Assembly: GCA_019279435.1 (NCBI GenBank)
Contig: JAAALK010000286.1
Coordinates: 22,339,931-22,403,930, forward strand
Source: Zizania palustris
Taxonomy: Eukaryota; Streptophyta; Magnoliopsida; Poales; Poaceae
Reading direction: 5' to 3'
DNA length: 64,000 bases
In this document: positions 57,672-64,000 of the stretch, piece after piece
Numbering within the stretch: the first letter of the stretch is position 1
How the letters are laid out: the number at the start of each line of letters is the position of its first letter
Notes under the pieces: generated by a model
Database searches by the model: none
Told to the model about the DNA's origin: nothing
What the model saw: the letters and a program-made list of their open reading frames with translations, nothing else
Translations under genes and position numbers: made by a program

Positions 57672-60600
57672 TGTGATGCCCTGATTTACCAAACCGGAAC
57701 ATTATTGAATTTCCATAGAAAAACAATAATAACAAGAGGTTCATCATGCGACAACGTACATACGATCAAACATCCGTGGTTCACAGACCACATTATTACA
57801 CAAGTGTGAAATTAAAAGAAATTATAAAAATAAATTGCATGATGAACGTCTTCTTCAGGATCGTGTTCTTGACTGGGTCGCTACTCCATACCGTCTTCCT
57901 CGTAGTAGGCAGCTTCTGAAGTGTTTGTCTAACGAGTATGAGTACAAAAGTACTCAACAAGCCACCGAGAATGCAATAATAATGCGGGATAATAACAAGG
58001 AATGATAATGGCTTAAAGTGCGGAAAAGTACATTTTTGAGTTATAGCATTTAGTGTAGTCAAATTCAATCATGCGGAAATAATAAACATGAACAATGTAA
58101 TATCATCTAACTCGAGGAGTACGTTTTCCCTCCTCGCTCAACAGTCCTTACATGCCAAGTCATCATGCACACTCATAAAAATAAACTAACTACGAGTAGT
58201 CACGCAACCCGCCCTTGACCGTGGGCTCGGCTTTTCGAAAAGATTTAAACTCTGATCAGAGGTGTACCACTGTACCCACAAGGCACGCACTCATCCCAAA
58301 CACCAAAGTGTAACGAGATGACCCATACCACGGGAACTCATGCCAAAACCTTAGCATGAAATGTTCCAATCTGATAATCACCCGCTCTAGGTTTCGCCGG
58401 CGCGCCCGGCCACTCCGGGCTAACATCGCACACCCTTTTGCGCCACGTCGGTACAAGCCACCCGTAGGTGCTGCTTGACCCATATCCAAGTGGTGCCTCA
58501 AGTTAGAACACTCCATACCTTAGTTAGGACTTACCCACTAGACTTGTGGTTAGTACGGAAATGTATTGCAACAGATCCTGCAGACCGTTCCTTATAGTGC
58601 CCCGGGTGCTACCGACCAATGCCCTAGCTTGCACCTGGAACCCACCATGCTCACACACTTAACCAAAACTCTATGACTAATAGAATTCTAGGGATGAGAA
58701 TATCGGGGATCATATAGTGGAATCCAAATTGCCACGACTCATTTTTACCTTATAGCAATTGTGTCAATACATTTGACACTATCTAATAGTACTAATAATA
58801 TGGTGACAAGGAGTTTAGGCTAGATAGCATGGCTTGGGTTTGCACTTCAAGGTTGGGGATCTAAATAATATAATTTAATGCTTTTATTTGACTAATGCAT
58901 GTATAGGCTATATGTTTTAGCGATAGTTTAAGAAAACTAGGTTCAATATGCTCAAAGGATTGGTTTGGTGACTTGCCTTGTACAGCGAAAGGTGAGGGAG
59001 GAACTTTCGGGTAGTATTCCGGCTCCTCGGCGGCATCGTAATCTTCTCATTACATAAAATAAACATTACATCAATTAAACATTCTAAAATCACATAACAA
59101 CATAAAGGTTTTGATTAGGCTAAAATACATGAAGTGAAGTCATAAACTATTCTAAAATTATTATTTAAATTTTTAAGGCAATTTTAGGGAGTTAGGGATT
59201 TTTCTAAAAGAATTAAGAATTTATCCTAAAGGGTCTTTAAATACTTTATTAAATAAAAATAAAATACTCAAAGTAAACCTACTGTTTTTATTGCATAAAC
59301 ATGTAGAGAATAAAATTATAAGTTTTCTGGAATTGAAATGGTTAAATTTGGAGTTAAAATGAGTAAGATATGAATTTTGTAAGTTTAAAACCATTTTTGG
59401 AATTTAATTTAAATCAAAACAGTCGCCGGTCCATGGTGAACCGATTCCACCGTGAACCCGCGCACTGTGCGCGTGCGCCGGATTGCGGATTGCTGTTGGA
59501 TCATGATCGGGCGGCCACGGGCGAGGCGGGGGCGTTAAGTGGAGGCGGACGGCCATGATTAAAACACCGAACCAGTACGCGATGGACGACCTAGATTCAA
59601 TATGGGTTTTAAGTATCAACGGACGCACGAGATTAAAACATACCCCTTCGCTGCGATCCGACAGGCCAGATTAAATCGAACACACGATATAATCTACACC
59701 ATCTGATCATGATCGCATGGTCACGATTGAATCCGACACGGCACGGGTACTGTACCCATGTCGGTCGTCTTCTCCGGCGATGGCGAGCGGGCCAGCGGCC
59801 ACGGCGAGCGACGGCGGTCCTATCCGAGCCTAGGAATGGAAAGGGGACAATGAGGGGAACAAGATGGTACTGCTGCGGAGGTCTGAGGTCATCGAGTTGT
59901 GGCGGGTGATGAGCGGGGGTGGCGGAGGTGTTCGGGTCCTCGTCGGCGTCGGTGTTCCGACGGGTCTCGTCATTGATGGAGTGGTGGCCGAGGTCGTGGT
60001 GGCAACGGTGTGGTCGTTGAGGACGGGGGAGGACTGCGGCGATGGCGAGCGGCGCCTGGAGCGAGGGCGATGGTGTGGCATTAAAAGGGTGTCGCCGGCG
60101 CTCTGTTCGGTCTAAGTGCAAATGGACATGCGGGCTGGACGCGGGGGTGGCCGGGGGCTTAAATAGAGGTGCCGGCGGGGGATAACGGGCGACGAATACA
60201 AGGAAAGCCAAGGGGGCCTTCAATGGAGCCGACGAGGTCCTGCCATGCACTTGCAGCGCGATCCCGGGGCGTAATCGCGAGGTTTAACGAGGGGAAATGG
60301 CCGGCGGGCCTCGGGAGACATTTAATGGTGCCAATATAATGGGAGGGGGGCGGTAGGAGCGGATCGCGGGGCAGGGTCATCGGCCGGTGGGATTTAGGGG
60401 GTGGCATGAGGTGGACGATAGATCTGACGCGTGGGCCATGGCAGTCAGCAGGCGTGTGGCGACGGGCGCGGCTGACAGGTGGGGTCGGGCTTCGCCCGAG
60501 GGGGGGAAAGTTGGTGCCGACAGGTGGGGTCAGGGTGTCGGGCGCACACGCGGAGGGAGAGGGGGGTCGCTGATGAGCGGGGCTCATCTGTCAGTGAGGG

Positions 60601-60938
60601 GGTGCGTAGAGGGAGTGGGCTGGGCCGGCTGGCTACGGGGGAAGAGGGGGAAGGAGGCCCGTTACTATTTAAATCCTTTTCCGAATAAAAATAATTGCTA
60701 ACATTTGTTTAAATTATTTGGGTTGCTTCCATGGGTGATAAAAATTTGAAAAATTTCGCAAAAATATGTCTTGGCCTTGGGATCATATACAAATTTTCTT
60801 AGCCCCTGGTTTTGACATCTCCTCTAGGTTTCAGTTCATTTGGTCATAAATAGCATTAAAGGAAATTCAAAAATTATCTTTTCCAGAAAAATATAAATAA
60901 AAGGTATTTTTATTTCCTTGAAAATTTGGGGTGTTACA
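57672..60938 (-). repeat. Tekay-2 3' LTR (3267 bp)
   Basis: The minus strand begins TGTAACACCCCAAATTTTC and ends GGGCATCACA. It is the same length as the Tekay-1 solo LTR. It contains a GC-rich part (59400-60660) with ORFs on both strands that resemble the low-complexity frames of Tekay-1 and are not supported as genes. Confidence 0.93.
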
Positions 60939-60940
60939 AA

Positions 60941-60956
60941 CCTATCCCCCTTACAA
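60941..60956 (-). other. Tekay-2 polypurine tract
   Basis: The minus strand reads ttgtaagggggatagg, two bases before the 3' LTR start TGTAACACC. It is the expected plus-strand primer site. Confidence 0.8.
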
Positions 60957-60989
60957 AGAATCTCATCCTCGAGATTCGGAAAGTTTCTC

Positions 60990-63900
60990 GAATAGCTCGG
61001 GGTATTGGGTTTTTAGCTCGTCCTCTTTTTCCCATGTGGCTTCTTCGACGGGTGGTTGTCCCACTGAAACTTACAAAAGCGGACCACACGGCTTCTGGTT
61101 ACTCTTTCCTTGACTTCTAGAATCCGGATGGGTTTCTCGATGTAGGTCAAGTCTTCTTGGACGTTGAGCTGTTGGAGGTCGGCCTGTTCGGTGGGCACAC
61201 GGAGACATTTCTTCAGCTAAGAGACGTGGAACACATTATGGACTCCTGCCAAGGACGGTGGTAGCTCTAACTGATATGCCACTTCTCCTTACCGTCAGAG
61301 GATCTGAAAGGGTCCGACATAACGGGGGGCTAACTTCCCTCTCATGTTGAACTTTTGGGTGCCTCGGAGGGGAGTGACTCGGAGGTAGACATAGTCGCCC
61401 TCCTCAAAGGTTAGATCTCTTCGTCGGTTATCGGCATAGCTCTTCTATCGGGATTGGGCTATCTTTAATTTGTCCCTAATGACCTTAACCTTCTCTTCTT
61501 CTTCTCACAGAATGTCTGTCCCGAATAGCTGTGACTCTCTGGTCTGATCCCAGAGTAGCGGTGTTCTACACTTGCGCCCATAAAGTGCCTCAAACAGGGA
61601 CATCTACAGGCTGACTTGATAGCTATTGTTGTAGGAGAACTACGCATAAGGCAAGTTCTTATCCCACATTCTGCCAAAGTCTAGAGCGCATGCTCTAATC
61701 ATATTTTCCAACACTTGGTTCACCCTTTTGGTTTGACCATCGGTCTATGGATGATAGGCGGTACTGAAATTCAGCCAGGTGTCGAGTTCTTCTTAAAGAT
61801 TCTTCCAGAACTTGGAGGTGAATTGACTTCCTCGGTCGGATATGATCTTCTTTGGAACTCCGTGTAGGCACACGATTCGGGTCATGTATAACTCAGCCAA
61901 TCTAGCGACGTTGTATGTCGTCTTGACAGGGATGTAATGAGCCACCTTGGTGAGTCGATTGATGATCACCTAGATAGAGTCATGACCGGATTGGGTCCTT
62001 GGCAATCCGGTGATGACGTCCATCCCTAATTCTTCCCACTTCCATTAGGGGACCTTGAGGGGTTGCAATAGTCTGGCAGGTCTCTGGTGCTCTGCCTTGA
62101 CTCGCCGGCATGTGTCGCACTTGGCCACATACTCAGCTATTTTCCTCTTCATGCTTACCAATCAATATTTCTCATTTAGGTCTTGGTACATCTTTGTACT
62201 CCCGTGATGTATGGAGTATAGAGTCTCATGGGCCTCTTGAAGGATGAGGGCCTTCAACTCTAGCTTGTCGGGCACGCATATCCAGTTTTTGAATGAGATG
62301 GTACCATTCTCGTCCTCGGAGAACCTTAGGGCTTTACCCTTCCTCATATTCTTCTGGATCTCCAAGATATCAGGGTCTTCTTTCTGTGTCTCACAGATCT
62401 GGTCCATTAAGATAGGTCTGGCCTCTAGGGCGGCGAGATATGCTTTAGTGGTGATCCCTAGATTCAATCTTTCCATCTCCTTGTATAACAACAGGGCCTG
62501 GTCTTGCACCATGATGGCATTACAGTACCCTTTTCGGCTTAGGGCATCTGCCACTACGTTTGCCTTGCCTAGATGATAGTGGATGACTAAGTCATAATCT
62601 TTGATCAACTCCAACCACCTTCTTTGTCTGAGGTTCAGGTCTAGTTGGGTGAATATGTACTTAAGGCTTTTGTGGTCGGTGAAGACCTCACACCGATTAC
62701 CCAGAATATAATTTCTCCATATCTTCAAGGCGTGAACCACGGCTGCCAATTCCAGGTCATGGGTCAGGTAATTCAGCTCATGCGGCCTCAGCTAACGAGA
62801 GGCATAAGATACCACCTTCCTGTCTTGCATCAAGACACACCCCAACCCTTGGCGAGAGGCATCATAGTAGACGTGGAAGTCCTTCCGGATGTCCGGCAGG
62901 GTCAGAATCGGGGCTGACACGACATTTTTCTTAAGGGTCTGGAAGCATCCTTCACAATCTAGAGTCCATTCAAACTTCACTTCCTTCTGTAGCAGTCTGG
63001 TCGTGGGCTTGGCTATCTTTGAGAAGTTCTCGATGAACCAGCGGTAATATCCGGCCAATCCTAGAAAACTCTGGATCTCGATTACGTTCATCGGTTGTAA
63101 CCAATTGGTCACTGCTTCTACGGTGGTAAGGTCCACTGCTATTCCTCCGGCAGATATGACATGGCCAAGAAACTTCACCTCGGACGACCAAAATTCGCAC
63201 TTGCGGTATTTGGCATACAATTGCTGCTCCCTTAACTTTCTGAGGGTCAGACGGAAGTGGGTTTCATGCTCTTCCTTGGTCTTGGAGTAGACGAGGATAT
63301 CATCGATGAATACCACAATGAACTTATCCAAGAACTCCATGAATACATTGTTCATCATGTTCATGAAGAAGGTCGGGGCATTCGTGAGTCCGAACGACAT
63401 CACCGTATACTCGTATAACCCGTAACAGGACATGAAGGCAGTCTTGGGGATGTCTTCTTCCCTAATCCTCATCTGGTGGTAGCCTCACCTGAGGTCGATC
63501 TTGGAGAACACTGAGGATCCCTTCAGCTGATCGAATAGGTCGTCGATCCGAGGCAGCGGGTACTTGTTCTTGATGGTCACATCATTCAAGGCTCTATAGT
63601 CTACGCACATCCTTTTGGTCTTGTCTTTCTTCATGGCGAAGATGACCGGTGCACCCCAGGGTGAGGTACTCGGTCGGATGTACCCTTTCTGTTCCAAGTC
63701 TTCAATATTGCTCTTGACTTCAGCTAGTTCATTAGCGGCCATCCGGTATGGGCGCTTGGAGATTGGGGTGGTCCCGGGGACAAGCTCGATTCTGAACTCG
63801 ATGTACCTCTTGGGAGGCATCCCTGGCAGGTCTTCTGGTAAGACATCCATGTATTCTCTGACCACGGGCACTACCTCTAGGGCCAGCGAGTAAAGAGACA

Positions 63901-63999
63901 CCCCGCTAGAACCACGGGTGGTCATCTTAAAAGTGATGGCTTCACCTCCGGAACTGGTCACGGTGACGGACTTGCTAGCGCAGTCTATTACTCCCTTGT
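60990..63999 (-). pseudogene. pol: Tekay-2 pol: RT, RNase H, integrase, chromodomain-like end; many stops
   Basis: The minus-strand RT has the motifs RPYRMAANELAEVK, GAPVIFAMKKD, MCVDYRALNDVTIKNKYPLP, SFGLTNAPTFFMNMMN and the catalytic FIDD (63299-63310). RNase H shows YYDASRQGLGCVLMQ, VFTDHKSLKYIF and ANVVADALSRK. Integrase (~61250-62180) shows HHGSTKMYQDL, GLPRTQSGHDS, LHGVPKKIISDRGSQF and TDGQT. After it comes LAPRYVGPFQIL and a chromodomain-like segment (EDLTYIEKPIRILEVKERVTR, near 61090-61170) whose end is out of frame. Stops include TGA 63485-63487, TAG 62792-62794, TGA near 62162, and many in integrase (for example 61970-61972, 61745-61747, 61217-61219). Clearly dead. Confidence 0.9.
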
Positions 64000-64000
64000 G

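Larger units (their letters stand above)
57672..64000 (-). mobile_element. Tekay-2: Tekay/Del-type chromovirus-like Gypsy element, 3' half, minus strand
   Basis: On the minus strand RT, RNase H, integrase and a chromodomain-like end (64000 to ~61000) are followed by a PPT and the 3' LTR (57672-60938). The 5' part is outside the window. The LTR ends match the Tekay-1 solo LTR. Pol has many stops. Confidence 0.93.

Noticed and set aside
59633..60587. 205- and 142-codon Pro/His-rich frames as possible genes
   Set aside because: They fall inside the Tekay-2 LTR, have no domain, and overlap equally long frames on the other strand.

Overview
The window is plant nuclear DNA, almost certainly from a grass (Poaceae) with a large, repeat-rich genome. 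The evidence is long Ty1-Copia elements with an extended coiled-coil gag, Tat-lineage Ty3-Gypsy elements (one with an antisense gene of the grass 'putative gypsy-type transposon' kind), Tekay/Del chromovirus-like elements with ~3.3-kb LTRs, and a Stowaway-like MITE with CTCCCTCC termini. I see no single-copy cellular gene, no CRISPR array and no convincing functional tRNA or rRNA gene. The species cannot be named from the sequence.

Essentially all of 4782-57671 is one old Copia element, here called Copia-H (+ strand), split by later insertions. Most insertion boundaries can be placed to the base because the target-site duplications (TSDs) survive. Layout: 1-4781 CopA-1, a minus-strand Copia inserted in Copia-H gag. 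4782-7979 Copia-H gag/pol. 7980-10152 a solo LTR of family CopA, itself holding a MITE (9149-9543). 10153-10183 a 31-bp scrap of Copia-H RT. 10184-24835 a Tekay-type solo LTR (TSD agaag), split by a complete Tat element, Tat-1 (11799-23174, TSD caaat). 24836-27032 Copia-H RNase H, 3' region and start of its 3' LTR. 27033-49891 a second Tat element, Tat-2 (minus strand, TSD accgt), itself split by a complete Copia, CopA-3 (28457-39956, TSD acctc). 49892-50197 Copia-H LTR. 50198-57514 Copia-C, a gag-only Copia (TSD aacat). 57515-57671 Copia-H LTR. 57672-64000 a minus-strand Tekay element, Tekay-2, running out of the window.

The autonomous-type elements encode gag, protease, integrase, reverse transcriptase and RNase H, but nearly all polyproteins are broken by frameshifts and stops. 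The CopA-1 gag (916 codons) is the longest intact frame. Many stops look like CAG to TAG or TGG to TAG changes, as expected from decay of CHG-methylated cytosines.

The most interesting items are: a five-exon antisense gene inside Tat-1 with its own TATA box and intron phases that add up exactly; a noncoding block in the 3' region of three Copia elements that looks better conserved than the coding sequence; a conserved gag-stop/pol -1 frame arrangement with a splice-acceptor-like sequence at the junction; a gag-only element that kept LTRs, PBS and TSD; and a ~1.07-kb RT/RNase H tandem duplication in Tat-2. Element names here are local labels. All percentages and substitution counts were made by eye.
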